64,000 nucleotides of DNA from JAVWMQ01 sp036646055 (GCA_036646055.1 JAVXMY010000004.1:137953-201952), one strand, 5' to 3'; positions 8,540-18,367 are shown, counted from the stretch's first letter. Notes: generated by a model not told the origin, from the sequence alone. Numbers and translations: made by a program.

Positions 8540-9262
8540 TTAATCTAATTCTACTGTACAGTTATGATATACCTTCTGAACATCATCATTATCTTCTAGA
8601 ATTTCAATCATCTTGCGAAGATTCTTAATATCCCCAGACTCAGTTGGTGTAGCTTCCATTGATGGTAGATATTCAATATCTGCATCAACAAATTCATAAC
8701 CAGCATTTCTTAAACTTTCAGCAACAGCTTCAAAATCATCTGGAGCAGTTAAAATATCAAAACTATCATCATAAGTTTCCATATCTTCCATTCCAGCTTC
8801 AAGAGCTGCTTCCATAAGTTCATCTTCATTAACATCATCAGTCTTCTCAATTACAATTAGACCCTTTCTGCTAAACATATAAGACACGCAACCTGGAGTT
8901 CCAAGGTTACCACCATATTTATCAAAAGCATGTTTAATAGATGCTGTTGTTCTATTTCTGTTATCAGTAAGTACGTCAACGATTACTGCAACACCAGCTG
9001 CACCGTAACCTTCAAAACTACCAGTTTCATAAGTTTCACCAGCAAGTTCTCCTGTACCCTTCTTGATAGCTCTCTTAATGTTGTCGTTTGGCATATTAAC
9101 GCCTTTAGCTTTATCTATAGCATGCTTAAGCGCAACATTATATTCAGGGTCCCCACCGTTTTTAGCTGCCACTGTAATCGCTCTTGCAAATTTAGTGAAC
9201 ATAGCTGCTCTTTTAGAGTCCTGTTTTTCTTTTCTTCCTGCAATTGTACCATGTCTACCCAT
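8540..9262 (-). CDS. YebC/PmpR family regulatory protein
   Basis: A 240-residue cytosolic protein with the family N-terminus MGRHGTIAGRKEKQDSKR and the central GYGAAGVAVIVDVLTDNRNRT segment near residue 85. The three-domain length is standard. YebC/PmpR proteins were long annotated as DNA-binding regulators; some members have since been linked to translation of difficult sequences, so the exact role here is open. It is a single-gene unit with a GGAGGTACC-type ribosome site and its own terminator. Confidence 0.94.
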   Translation of the reverse strand: MGRHGTIAGRKEKQDSKRAAMFTKFARAITVAAKNGGDPEYNVALKHAIDKAKGVNMPNDNIKRAIKKGTGELAGETYETGSFEGYGAAGVAVIVDVLTDNRNRTTASIKHAFDKYGGNLGTPGCVSYMFSRKGLIVIEKTDDVNEDELMEAALEAGMEDMETYDDSFDILTAPDDFEAVAESLRNAGYEFVDADIEYLPSMEATPTESGDIKNLRKMIEILEDNDDVQKVYHNCTVELD

Positions 9263-9340
9263 GTGGTACCTCCTTCTTTTTTTTAAACTACCTTAATATT
9301 ATAAAACATATTACGAAAAATTTCAAAGTATATTTCAATT

Positions 9341-12300
9341 CTATTGATTTTCCTTCTCTTTTTCAATCTTATTAGCAAGATTCTTATGAGCAGTAGACAT
9401 CATAAGCTTAATTCTATTAAGTTGATTTACAGAACTTGCGCCTGGGTCAAAGTCAATAGCTGCAATATTGGCATAAGGATTTCTCTTACGAAGAGCTTTC
9501 ATCATTCCCTTGCCTGTAACATGATTAGGTAAACACGCAAAAGGCTGAAGACAAACAATATTTTCAACTCCATTGTCGATTAATTCAACCATTTCTCCAG
9601 TAAGTAGCCAACCTTCACCACACTGATTACCAAGAGATAAAATATCCTCAGCCTTAGCTGCAGTATGCTGAATAAACGCCGGCTCATCAAACCTTTTACT
9701 TTCTCTAAGGGCCCTTCTAACAGGCTTTCTTAATGCCTCTAGGAATGTCATAGCAACCTTGTTTAAAGCCATAGTTAGGTAAGAACCTGAAAGATGTTGA
9801 TAGTTAAACTTCTTACTATACATTCCGTATAAGAAGAAATCTACAAGATCTAAAACAACAGCTTCTCCACCTTCATCTTCAATAACCTTAACAATATCAT
9901 TATTTGCAGTTGGATGATACTTAACTAAAATTTCCCCAACGACTCCAACTCTAGGTTTTCTTACACTCTCATCAATAGGAAGTTTATCAAAATCCTCAAT
10001 TAATAATTTAATATTTTTTCTAAAGTGAACCATTCTAGCTTTTGAAACATCATCATAGGCAATTTTAGTCCATTTTTGGGCCAAGGCTTCTGTTGAACCC
10101 TTCTCAAGTTCATAAGGTTTAACTCTATTAATACAGTTCATTAAAACGTCTCCGTAAAGGAATCCAATAATAATTCGCCTAGCCATATTTAGAGATATGT
10201 TAAACCCAGGATTACTTTCAAGACCTGCCATATTAACAGAAACAACTGGAATCTGCTCCATATCAAGATCCTTAAGAGCTTTACGAAGCAAAGCAACATA
10301 GTTACTAGCTCTGCATCCTCCACCAGTCTGAGACATAAAAATAGCAGTTTTATTCAAATCCAAATCTCCATTTTTTAGGTATGAAATAATTTGACCAAGA
10401 GCCACAATAGTTGGATAGCAAGCATCGTTATTAACATACTTCAAACCTTCTTCCACTGCATCGGTAGTTACAGATGGAAGCATAATAGCCTTATATCCTT
10501 CTTGAGCCAAAGCTATCTCTAAAAACTGGAAGTGAATTGGTGCCATCTGAGGAATAAGCAATGAATATTCATCCTTCATCTTTTTATCAAAGATTTTTCT
10601 ACTATATTCTAAATTCACATCTTCATGTTTAATACCGTTCTTTTCTCTTTCCTCAATTGCTGCTTTAAGAGATCTAATTCTAATTTTAGCAGCTCCAAGA
10701 TTACTTCCCTCGTCAATTTTAAGTACAGTATATAGTTTATTATGCATTTCAGATATTTCTTCAACCTGATCAGTAGTAACAGCATCAAGGCCGCAACCAA
10801 AAGAGTTAAGTTGAATCATTTCCACATCATCTGTAGTTCCAACAAATGAAGCTGCTTTATATAATCTTGAGTGATACATCCACTGATCTAACACTCTAAT
10901 TGGTCTTTCTAATTTACCTAAATGAGCAACAGAATCCTCTGTTAAAACAACCATATCAAAAGAGTTTATTAACTTATTAATTCCATGATTAATTTCTGGA
11001 TCAAGGTGATAAGGTCTTCCTGCTAAAACAATAGACTTCTTGCCATTTTGTCTCGCATATCTAAGCGCATATTCTCCTTGTTTCTTAATATCATCTTTAA
11101 ACCTTTTGTCTTCCTTACGAGCAGCCCTAACAGCATGATCAATTTCTATTCTAGTGAAATGATACTTACTCATCAAAAGATGAAGTTCCTTAGTTAATCT
11201 TAAATCATCATCATAAGGAAGGAATGGGTGTGTAAATTTAACATTATTATCTGTCAAAATATCATCCATATTATTTGCAATTACCTCTGGATAAGTTGCA
11301 ACAATAGGACAGTTATAATGGTTTGGAGCCTTCTTATCTTCATTTCTTTCATAGTTTATACTAGGATAGAATATCCATTTAACACCTTGATCAACTAGCC
11401 ATTTAATATGACCATGAACTAGTTTAGCTGGATAACATGCTGTATCTGAAGATATAGTTTCGATTCCAGTTTCATAAAGTTCCTTACTAGATTGAGGAGA
11501 CAAAACTACTCTAAATCCTAAGGTTGTGAAGAATGTAAACCAAAATGGATAGTTCTCATACATATTTAGAACTCTTGGAATACCTATTATTCCCCTAGAA
11601 GAAGTAGCTTCTGAAAGTGGTTCATATCCAAATAATCTGTGATTCTTATAATCATACAAATCTGGCAAAAGACTTCCTGATTTTTCTTTTCCCTCACCCT
11701 TCTCACATCTGTTACCTGTAATAAATCTAGAACCATCATTAAATTTATTAATTGTAAGTAGACATTTATTCTCACAACCCATACACCTTGTATGAGTATT
11801 TTCTACAGAAAACATATCCATATCATTTACTTTTAGAATAGAGCTTTCTGTATCTTCTATATAATTTTCTTTGGCAATAATAGCTGCACCATAAGCTCCC
11901 ATAATCCCAGAAATATCTGGTCTCACTACATCCCTGCCAACAATTTTTTCCATACTTCTAAGTATAGCATTATTTAAGAATGTACCGCCTTGTACAACAA
12001 TCTTGCTTCCAGCTTCTTCCGGATTTCTAAGTTTAATAACTTTATACAAAGCATTTTTAATTACAGAATAAGATAGGCCAGCAGAAATATCTGCAACAGT
12101 TGCACCTTCCTTCTGTGCCTGCTTAACTTTTGAATTCATAAAAACAGTACATCTGGTTCCTAGGTCTACTGGAGCCTCTGAAGAAAGAGCCTCAATACCA
12201 AAAGCTTTGGCATCCATATTTACAGACTTAGCATAAGTGGCTATAAAAGATCCGCAACCAGAAGAACAAGCCTCATTAAGCATAATGTTATAAATAGCAC

Positions 12301-13588
12301 CATCTTTGATTTTCATACATTTCATGTCTTGACCGCCTATGTCAAGAATAAAATCAACACCTGGCAGGAACTCTTCTGCCCCTTTGTAATGAGCCATGGT
12401 TTCAATTTCTCCCATGTCAACTTTAAATGCAGCCTTAATAAGCCCTTCTCCATAGCCTGTAACAACAGAATTTGCAATATAGGCACTTGGAGGTAGCTGT
12501 TCATAAAGAAGCTTCAAAAGAGTCATGGTGGCCTCAATAGGCTTACCTTCATTTCCTCTATAAAAGTCAAATAATAAATTTTTATCTTCATCAATTAAAG
12601 CAGCCTTAGTAGTTGTTGAACCAGCATCAATGCCTAGATAAACCTTACCCTTGGCTTTTTTAATATCTTTACGTTTAATTTTATTTTTATCATGTCTACT
12701 CATAAACTTATCGTACTCTTGTTTAGATTTAAACAAAGGCTCAATATGTTTAGTTTCAGACATTTGATTACCACCTAAGCCTTTTAACTTAGCATGTATA
12801 TCGTTAACATTTTTTACTTCTAAGTCTTCACTAAGCATTGCGGCTCCAATGGCAACAAAATACTTACCTTCTTCTGGAAAAATTATTTGCTCACTTGTCA
12901 AACTTAATGTTTCTATAAATCTATTTCTAAGTTCAGATAAAAAAGACAATGGGCCTCCTAAAAAAGCAATATTACCTTTAATTGTTCTACCACAAGCAAG
13001 ACCACTAATAGTCTGATTTACTACAGCCTGAAAAATAGATGCAGCTAAATCCTCTATTGCTGCGCCTTCATTAATTAATGGCTGAATATCTGTCTTAGCA
13101 AAAACCCCACATCTAGCAGCAATTGGATAAATCAGTTTGTGCTTCTTAGCCGCTTCATTTAATCCCGTTGCATCTGTATTTAGTAAAACAGCCATTTGGT
13201 CTATAAAGGCCCCTGTACCTCCGGCACATGTTCCATTCATCTGTTGCTCAATAGTCTGCCCATAAAATGTGATTTTGGCATCCTCACCACCAAGCTCAAT
13301 GGCAACATCTGTCTCAGGAATCATTTCTTCAACTGCTTTACTACAGGCAACTACTTCCTGCTCAAATTTAACATTTATCAACTTAGCAAGACTAAGTCCA
13401 CCAGACCCAGTTATAGCCATAGTCATTTTTTCTCCGTTAAATTTATTTATTAAATCGTCAAATAAATCTTTTGCTTTTTGAAGAACATTTGACATATGTC
13501 TTTCATAACATTTATAACGAATTTGGTTATTATCATCTAGCACAACTAACTTAACTGTTGTTGAACCAATATCTATGCCTAACTTCAT
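9341..13588 (-). CDS. Giant acyl-CoA dehydratase activase/dehydratase-related protein
   Basis: A 1415-residue protein. The first BadF/BadG/BcrA/HgdC-type ATPase domain (about 2-260) has GIDIGSTTVK, ELGGEDAK and a CAGGTG segment. A second such domain (about 318-575) has GIDAGSTTTK, DIGGQDMK and CSSGCGSF near residue 444; its Cys should hold a dimer-bridging [4Fe-4S] cluster. After a CxxCxxxC motif (about 596-604), a DUF2229/COG3580-type domain runs from about 670, and a COG3581 (HgdB-like) domain from about 1010 to 1400. In the family, activases use ATP to fire one electron into 2-hydroxyacyl-CoA dehydratases. Here activase and dehydratase-like parts are fused and no hgdA/hgdB gene is nearby, so the substrate is unknown. 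The ATG at 13588 has AGGAG 7 nt upstream; a longer reading to 13633 lacks support. Confidence 0.9.
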   Translation of the reverse strand: MKLGIDIGSTTVKLVVLDDNNQIRYKCYERHMSNVLQKAKDLFDDLINKFNGEKMTMAITGSGGLSLAKLINVKFEQEVVACSKAVEEMIPETDVAIELGGEDAKITFYGQTIEQQMNGTCAGGTGAFIDQMAVLLNTDATGLNEAAKKHKLIYPIAARCGVFAKTDIQPLINEGAAIEDLAASIFQAVVNQTISGLACGRTIKGNIAFLGGPLSFLSELRNRFIETLSLTSEQIIFPEEGKYFVAIGAAMLSEDLEVKNVNDIHAKLKGLGGNQMSETKHIEPLFKSKQEYDKFMSRHDKNKIKRKDIKKAKGKVYLGIDAGSTTTKAALIDEDKNLLFDFYRGNEGKPIEATMTLLKLLYEQLPPSAYIANSVVTGYGEGLIKAAFKVDMGEIETMAHYKGAEEFLPGVDFILDIGGQDMKCMKIKDGAIYNIMLNEACSSGCGSFIATYAKSVNMDAKAFGIEALSSEAPVDLGTRCTVFMNSKVKQAQKEGATVADISAGLSYSVIKNALYKVIKLRNPEEAGSKIVVQGGTFLNNAILRSMEKIVGRDVVRPDISGIMGAYGAAIIAKENYIEDTESSILKVNDMDMFSVENTHTRCMGCENKCLLTINKFNDGSRFITGNRCEKGEGKEKSGSLLPDLYDYKNHRLFGYEPLSEATSSRGIIGIPRVLNMYENYPFWFTFFTTLGFRVVLSPQSSKELYETGIETISSDTACYPAKLVHGHIKWLVDQGVKWIFYPSINYERNEDKKAPNHYNCPIVATYPEVIANNMDDILTDNNVKFTHPFLPYDDDLRLTKELHLLMSKYHFTRIEIDHAVRAARKEDKRFKDDIKKQGEYALRYARQNGKKSIVLAGRPYHLDPEINHGINKLINSFDMVVLTEDSVAHLGKLERPIRVLDQWMYHSRLYKAASFVGTTDDVEMIQLNSFGCGLDAVTTDQVEEISEMHNKLYTVLKIDEGSNLGAAKIRIRSLKAAIEEREKNGIKHEDVNLEYSRKIFDKKMKDEYSLLIPQMAPIHFQFLEIALAQEGYKAIMLPSVTTDAVEEGLKYVNNDACYPTIVALGQIISYLKNGDLDLNKTAIFMSQTGGGCRASNYVALLRKALKDLDMEQIPVVSVNMAGLESNPGFNISLNMARRIIIGFLYGDVLMNCINRVKPYELEKGSTEALAQKWTKIAYDDVSKARMVHFRKNIKLLIEDFDKLPIDESVRKPRVGVVGEILVKYHPTANNDIVKVIEDEGGEAVVLDLVDFFLYGMYSKKFNYQHLSGSYLTMALNKVAMTFLEALRKPVRRALRESKRFDEPAFIQHTAAKAEDILSLGNQCGEGWLLTGEMVELIDNGVENIVCLQPFACLPNHVTGKGMMKALRKRNPYANIAAIDFDPGASSVNQLNRIKLMMSTAHKNLANKIEKEKENQ

Positions 13589-13639
13589 ACTATTTCTCCT
13601 ATAATTTCTTATCCCCTTAGTGTCTAAACACACCTTTAG

Positions 13640-13667
13640 ATTATATCACAACTAATTAATATGTCTA
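13640..13667 (-). promoter_or_regulatory. Promoter of the giant activase gene
   Basis: On the minus strand TAGACA (13667-13662) and TATAAT (13645-13640) are spaced by 16 nt, about 50 nt before the ATG. It lies back-to-back with the promoter of the Cys-rich gene. Confidence 0.55.
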
Positions 13668-13699
13668 TATATTGATATAATATGTAAGAAAAATTCAAA

Positions 13700-13728
13700 T
13701 TGAATAAAAATCATCTTTGATATATAAT
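13700..13728 (+). promoter_or_regulatory. Promoter of the Cys-rich orphan gene
   Basis: TTGAAT (13700-13705) and TATAAT (13723-13728) are separated by 17 nt, 23 nt before the ATG at 13752, so the leader is very short. Confidence 0.55.
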
Positions 13729-13751
13729 ATTTTTTGGATTGGAGAATTACT

Positions 13752-14312
13752 ATGAAAAGCACTATTAGAAAAAGTACTTGGAAGGCAATATATAGATTGC
13801 TAGACCGAGTTTCACCTGTAGATTATAATTGCGGAACCCTTTGCAATGCTTCATGTTGCACCTGTGGAGGAGACGAATCAACTGACAATGCTGGTGATTT
13901 TGAAATGGGTATTTACCTATTACCAGGAGAAGAAAAAATATATACTATGAAAGAAGATTGGCTTAAGTGGTCACTTGAACAGGCAGAGGATTATGAATTC
14001 CCAGATTCATGGTCAGGAAATGTATACTTTGTAAGATGCAAAACTCCCCCTATTTGCCCTAGAAACCACAGACCACTCCAATGTAGATTTTATCCACTAA
14101 CCCCTCATTTAGATTATGAGGATAAGTTAACACTAATTAAATCTACTGCCTTCACTCCTTACTCATGTCCCCTAATCGAAGACAATATGGATCTAAACCC
14201 TAGATTTATCAAGGCTAACTATACGGTTTGGAAAAGACTTATTAAGGATCCATTAATTTATGATTTAGTAAAACTTGATTCAGAAATCAGATATGAAGAA
14301 GGATTAATTTAA
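13752..14312 (+). CDS. Cys-rich protein of unknown function
   Basis: A 186-residue soluble protein that I do not recognise with certainty. The N-terminal third holds a dense cysteine set, C-GTLC-NASCCTC, within about residues 24-36. The middle has RCKTPPICPRNHRPLQCRFYPLTP (split as CKTPPIC and PLQCRFYP), and a further Cys follows in YSCPL. The pattern of CC near the start plus CR-YP in the middle recalls YkgJ-type putative zinc- or iron-chelating proteins, in which four cysteines bind a metal. The ATG at 13752 follows GGAG by 7 nt; an in-frame TTG at 13734 is less likely. It is divergent from the giant activase gene, and both ends in a strong terminator, so it is monocistronic. Confidence 0.72.
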   Translation: MKSTIRKSTWKAIYRLLDRVSPVDYNCGTLCNASCCTCGGDESTDNAGDFEMGIYLLPGEEKIYTMKEDWLKWSLEQAEDYEFPDSWSGNVYFVRCKTPPICPRNHRPLQCRFYPLTPHLDYEDKLTLIKSTAFTPYSCPLIEDNMDLNPRFIKANYTVWKRLIKDPLIYDLVKLDSEIRYEEGLI

Positions 14313-14325
14313 TACACTAAAAAAA

Positions 14326-14365
14326 GACGCTCATCCCAGTTAGCTACCAAGCTGGAATAAACGTC
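14326..14365. terminator. Bidirectional terminator
   Basis: GACG pairs with CGTC, then AT-CCAG pairs with CTGG-AT around a loop. A-runs and T-runs flank the stem on both sides, so it can stop the Cys-rich gene on the plus strand and the cytidylate-kinase-like gene on the minus strand. Confidence 0.8.
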
Positions 14366-14382
14366 TTTTGTTTTATATGTTG

Positions 14383-14988
14383 TTATTTTAGATGACTAAC
14401 GAAATCCATTAAAGCTTCTACACAGCCTTTAACGCCAAATCTTGTTGAGTTTAATGTAATGTCATAGTTCTGCGCCTGTCCCCATTTTCTTTCGCAGTAA
14501 AAAGCATAGTGCTTAGCTCTAGCCTTGTCACTTTTCTTAATTGTTGATTCAACTTTTTTAGGATCAATTCCATAAAGTTCAACTGCTGTTTTCTTTTTGT
14601 CTTCTAATTCAGCATGAACAAATACGTTTAATACATCATCTCTATCTCTTAAAATATAATCTGCACAACGACCAACTATTACACATGATCCTTTGTCAGC
14701 AATATCTCTAATAATCTTACTTTGTGATGAAAAAACGTTTTCACTTACTACCTGAACTGTATCCAAAAAAGGACTAATTGTATAGTATCCACTAGCAGCA
14801 ATGTCAAAAGCCTGAGTTAAACTTAAATTTTCAGTTGCACTTTCTACATATCCTGCATCTAATCCACTTTCATTAGCAACCATATCAATTAAAACCTTAT
14901 CATAAAAAGGAATTCCAAGTTCTTTTGCTAGCATTTCGCCAATTGCTCTTCCGCCACTTCCGTATTCTCTACTAATTGTAATTATCAT
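14383..14988 (-). CDS. Cytidylate kinase-like family protein
   Basis: A 201-residue cytosolic nucleotide-binding protein. The N-terminus IITISREYGSGGRAIGEMLA is the modified P-loop of the cytidylate-kinase-like group, and IIRDIADKGSCVIVGRCAD near residue 105 is the second family signature. These proteins are distinct from canonical Cmk; the phosphate acceptor has not been defined for most. The ATG at 14988 follows GGTGAGGAG and lies inside the 3' end of the MATE gene (17-nt overlap), so the two are coupled. Upstream GTG/ATG-like codons at 15003 lack a better ribosome site. Confidence 0.85.
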   Translation of the reverse strand: MIITISREYGSGGRAIGEMLAKELGIPFYDKVLIDMVANESGLDAGYVESATENLSLTQAFDIAASGYYTISPFLDTVQVVSENVFSSQSKIIRDIADKGSCVIVGRCADYILRDRDDVLNVFVHAELEDKKKTAVELYGIDPKKVESTIKKSDKARAKHYAFYCERKWGQAQNYDITLNSTRFGVKGCVEALMDFVSHLK

Positions 14989-16354
14989 TCTTCTGCTCCT
15001 CACCTAAATGTTTTAATCTTTTTTTATAAAATACTATAATCATAACAATATTATAAGTCATTCCTATGATTTCTGCAATTGGGAATGCAAACCAAACCAT
15101 ATAAACGCCACCGATTTTACCGAATAAGTATGCTAGTGGTAATACAGCTACTAATTGTCTAATTAGTGAACCCCACATTGAGATAATTCCATGACCTGTA
15201 GCCTGGAATAACCCAGCTGCAATAATGCCTATAGCTGCAGGTATAAACCCAATAGATATTATCTTAAGAGCTCTAATCCCTATGCTAAGCATTTCTGATT
15301 CTGCGTTAAATAAATATAGAAGTTTTTCTGGTATTAACTGAAATATGGCTGTACAAATTACCATTATAGTTAATGCCATTATTATAGCTGTCTTAAATGT
15401 ATCCATTAATCGTTTCTTATTTTCAGCTCCATAGTTAAAGCCCATTACAGGTAATGCTCCTTGATTTATTCCAAAACAAGGCATGAAAGCAAATGACTGT
15501 AGTTTACCATAGACCCCCATTACTGCAACTGCAGCAACAGAAAAAGTAGCTAGTATTGAATTTATGCCAAGTAACATAACAGAAAATACTGCTTGCATAA
15601 TTATTGCAGGTAAACCTACTGCATATATTTCTCTTACAGTTACCCAATTAAGAACATTTCTATTAGGTTGAATTTTTATAGCTTTTACCTTTTTAGTCAA
15701 AAGTAGAAATCCAACTATTGTTCCTAAAAACTGAGCAATTACAGTTGCTATTGCAGCACCAGAAACACCAAGTTCTGGCATTCCAAATAAACCAAATATT
15801 AAAATTGGATCTAGAATTATATTAAACAATGCTCCCACCATTAATGAAATCATTGGAAAAATCATATTTCCTGTAGACTGTGATATTTTTTCAATATTTA
15901 TTTCAACCATAACAAATAATGACATACCTGTTACTATTGAAAGGTATTTGCTACCTTCATTAATTATATATGTATCATCTGAAAAAAGACCCATAAACAT
16001 TTTGGCAAAAAATAACCCAAATATTAAAAAGGGTATCCAGTTAATTATGCCCAAAAACAGCCCTGTAGTTGCAGCTCTATTGGCATCTTCATATCTTCTA
16101 GCTCCAAGTCTTCTAGATATTAAGGAGTTTAAACCTACTGCAGTACCTACTGCAACAGCAACGATTAACATCTGTATTGGAAAAGCAATTGATACTGCCG
16201 CCAAGGCTTTTTGCCCTATTTGAGCTACAAACATACTATCTATAATATTATATAGTGCGTTAAAAAGCATAGATAGTATTGCTGGTCCAGACATAGTAAA
16301 TAGTAATTTTGTTATTGGCATAGTCCCCATTTTATTTTCTCTTATTGTATCCAT
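14972..16354 (-). CDS. MATE family efflux transporter
   Basis: A 460-residue membrane protein with twelve predicted helices in two similar halves. Landmarks are GPAILSMLFNALYNIIDSMF near the N-terminus and the second-half equivalent PAIIMQAVFSVMLLGINSIL. The pattern places it with the clostridial MATE proteins that export cationic drugs or other organic compounds by Na+ or H+ antiport. The substrate cannot be told from sequence. The ATG at 16354 has GAAGG five nucleotides upstream and gives the standard N-terminus; codons further upstream have no ribosome site. The downstream kinase-like gene overlaps its end. Confidence 0.92.
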   Translation of the reverse strand: MDTIRENKMGTMPITKLLFTMSGPAILSMLFNALYNIIDSMFVAQIGQKALAAVSIAFPIQMLIVAVAVGTAVGLNSLISRRLGARRYEDANRAATTGLFLGIINWIPFLIFGLFFAKMFMGLFSDDTYIINEGSKYLSIVTGMSLFVMVEINIEKISQSTGNMIFPMISLMVGALFNIILDPILIFGLFGMPELGVSGAAIATVIAQFLGTIVGFLLLTKKVKAIKIQPNRNVLNWVTVREIYAVGLPAIIMQAVFSVMLLGINSILATFSVAAVAVMGVYGKLQSFAFMPCFGINQGALPVMGFNYGAENKKRLMDTFKTAIIMALTIMVICTAIFQLIPEKLLYLFNAESEMLSIGIRALKIISIGFIPAAIGIIAAGLFQATGHGIISMWGSLIRQLVAVLPLAYLFGKIGGVYMVWFAFPIAEIIGMTYNIVMIIVFYKKRLKHLGEEQKNDNYN

Positions 16355-16412
16355 AATACCTTCTTTCTTAATTATATAAGGAATATACTGCACGCAATAT
16401 ATTCCTTAAAAC

Positions 16413-18005
16413 TTAAATTTTCATTATTCTCTTAATATTATTGCTTTGTGCAATTTTAAATGAATCTTTTTGATTGTTCAAAGTAGATCCATAGTCGGTA
16501 ATTCCCTTACCTGTGTTTGGGTGATAATGTGAGTAAACCTGATCTGATGCAAATAGTCCTAATAAGACGGCACACATTCCGTATCTAATTCCAAGAGGAA
16601 TTTTATTAAACAAATCGTCAAATAGTGGTGCTATTAAGTATATAAATGCAGTTCCTCCCAAAGCAAATACAAATAATCCTTCCAAACAGATCCTACCATT
16701 TAGATTAAGTAAATATCCACTGTAATCCCACCACTTAATTCCTTTAGTAGCTTCTAAGTAATAACTTGTTGAATATTCAACAATACCGCAAAGTATCATA
16801 GTGGCGAAAAATGTTAAAACTGGTTTGTCTATTAATTTCTTAAGTGCAATTAATACTATAACTCCACCTGCTCCATAAATTGGTAGCCATGGGCCAAACA
16901 ATGTTCCTCTATTTACAAATATACCATCCTTAAAAAGATGTAAACTTACTTCCCATAACCATCCGATTATTGAGAAAGTAAAGAAGAATAAGATTACATT
17001 TACTACAGAATATTTTCTATGGTAATCAATAGTAATTCTTTTCTTAAATGTTGTTCTCTCCCTGTATGAATCTGGATACCAACATTGCTGACAATCTAAA
17101 GGTTTTTGATATAGGTAAATATCGTTTAATAATTCATACCCTTCTTTTTTAGCTTCAATGTAATCAAATCTAAGTGATACGAATAGTTCTGCTTCTGTTC
17201 CTCTAATATATGGGTTTAAGAAGAATATACCAACAAGGCCTAGTGTGATAACTTCAAGTATTTTCCACAAAATAAATGTTACATCAAGAATAAATGCTTT
17301 CCATTTATTGCCCTTCATCATTTTTTTACTTATAGTATGGGCTTCGGTCCAAGTTGCATCTGGATTTTCAGCTAAAATATATGGGATCATTTTATATTCA
17401 TAGGTTTTAATTGGCCCCATTACAATAGTTATAGTCCACAACATCAAACATAAATCTCTAATTAACATTACTAGCGCAACATGTCCAGTTTTTCTTTCTG
17501 TAAAAGTATAAAACAGTCTAGTTAGCCTACTTTTTTCATATACTCTACTTTCTAAGAAGAACCTTCTTTCCCCTATTTTTAATGTATTCTTTAAGAATAT
17601 CGAATACAAAATACCAATTAAAATTGATAATATACCTACAAGAAATGCAAGTACGTAGTTGCGTTGAATGATTCCAAATACCATTGTTTTGATACCACTT
17701 AACATATGAATTGTTGATGTTGCTGAATTTACCACAGAAGCTAAAACACCTTTAGTAGCTTTTTCTGTTATGTCTGCATTTGGCGTCTCTGTTGATACAA
17801 TTGTATCTCCTATACTGCCTGTAGTAATTTGGTGAACTACCTGTTCAGTAGTTTCCTTTTCAACACTATAAGATGTAATACCTGATACAGAAGCACCGTA
17901 GTCAACCATCAAAATGGCCAAAATAAAGCAAACTACAACAGTTGCTTTATAATTTCTTTTTAAATTACTTTTTGAACCTTTTTTTAGTTCACTTCTTTTC
18001 CACAT
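16413..18005 (-). CDS. Putative ABC transporter permease of the CmpB type
   Basis: A 530-residue membrane protein. The C-terminal part (about 335-510) carries the block FFTFSIIGWLWEVSLHLF followed by RGTLFGPWLPIYGAGG, diagnostic of the PF06541 'ABC_trans_CmpB' family, whose transport role is only presumed. The N-terminal half has two helices (about 22-40 and 115-135) with an extracytoplasmic Ser/Thr-rich stretch between them and then a region with several further helices that looks like a separate membrane module. A partner ATPase is not adjacent. The AGAGGTG ribosome site lies only about 12 nt beyond the 3' end of RNase P RNA, and no terminator separates them. Confidence 0.75.
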   Translation of the reverse strand: MWKRSELKKGSKSNLKRNYKATVVVCFILAILMVDYGASVSGITSYSVEKETTEQVVHQITTGSIGDTIVSTETPNADITEKATKGVLASVVNSATSTIHMLSGIKTMVFGIIQRNYVLAFLVGILSILIGILYSIFLKNTLKIGERRFFLESRVYEKSRLTRLFYTFTERKTGHVALVMLIRDLCLMLWTITIVMGPIKTYEYKMIPYILAENPDATWTEAHTISKKMMKGNKWKAFILDVTFILWKILEVITLGLVGIFFLNPYIRGTEAELFVSLRFDYIEAKKEGYELLNDIYLYQKPLDCQQCWYPDSYRERTTFKKRITIDYHRKYSVVNVILFFFTFSIIGWLWEVSLHLFKDGIFVNRGTLFGPWLPIYGAGGVIVLIALKKLIDKPVLTFFATMILCGIVEYSTSYYLEATKGIKWWDYSGYLLNLNGRICLEGLFVFALGGTAFIYLIAPLFDDLFNKIPLGIRYGMCAVLLGLFASDQVYSHYHPNTGKGITDYGSTLNNQKDSFKIAQSNNIKRIMKI

Positions 18006-18028
18006 AAAACACCTCTTTAAATAATTTT

Positions 18029-18367
18029 GGGCAAGTCTATAAGCCGGGTTTTGTATTAGATAATCATCTATCTAGGATTGCTATTGCTAACAACCTCATG
18101 CGACCTACCTACCGAGCAGTAACGGGCAGCTACTTTTGATGCTCTACTTGGTCTTGCTCCGAATGGGGTTTACACGGCCAGTATGTCTCCACACTGCCGG
18201 TGAGCTCTTACCTCACCATTTCAACCTTACCACGACATTACTCGTTTCGGCGGTATGTTTCTGTTGCACTTTCCCTATGGTTACCCACGCCAGACGTTAT
18301 CTGGCATTCTCGCCCTATGGAGCCCGGACTTTCCTCATGGTCACCCACGCGATTATCTGGCTTACCC
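18029..18367 (-). ncRNA. rnpB: RNase P RNA, class A type
   Basis: Catalytic RNA that matures tRNA 5' ends. On the minus strand it begins GGGTAAGCC and ends GACTTGCCC, which pair as helix P1 with one wobble. The universal core is present: GAGGAAAGTCCGGGCTCC (CR-I) near the 5' end and ACAAAACCCGGCTTATAG near the 3' end. Two GTGGGT-type segments and a GTAAACCCC element fit the ancestral (class A) form found in Clostridia. The length of 339 nt is normal. Short ORFs drawn through this interval on the plus strand are not genes. Confidence 0.95.

Noticed and set aside
14383..14988. Canonical cytidylate kinase (cmk)
   Set aside because: The N-terminal motif is the SREYGSGG form of the cytidylate-kinase-like group, not that of true Cmk, so cmk is not assigned.
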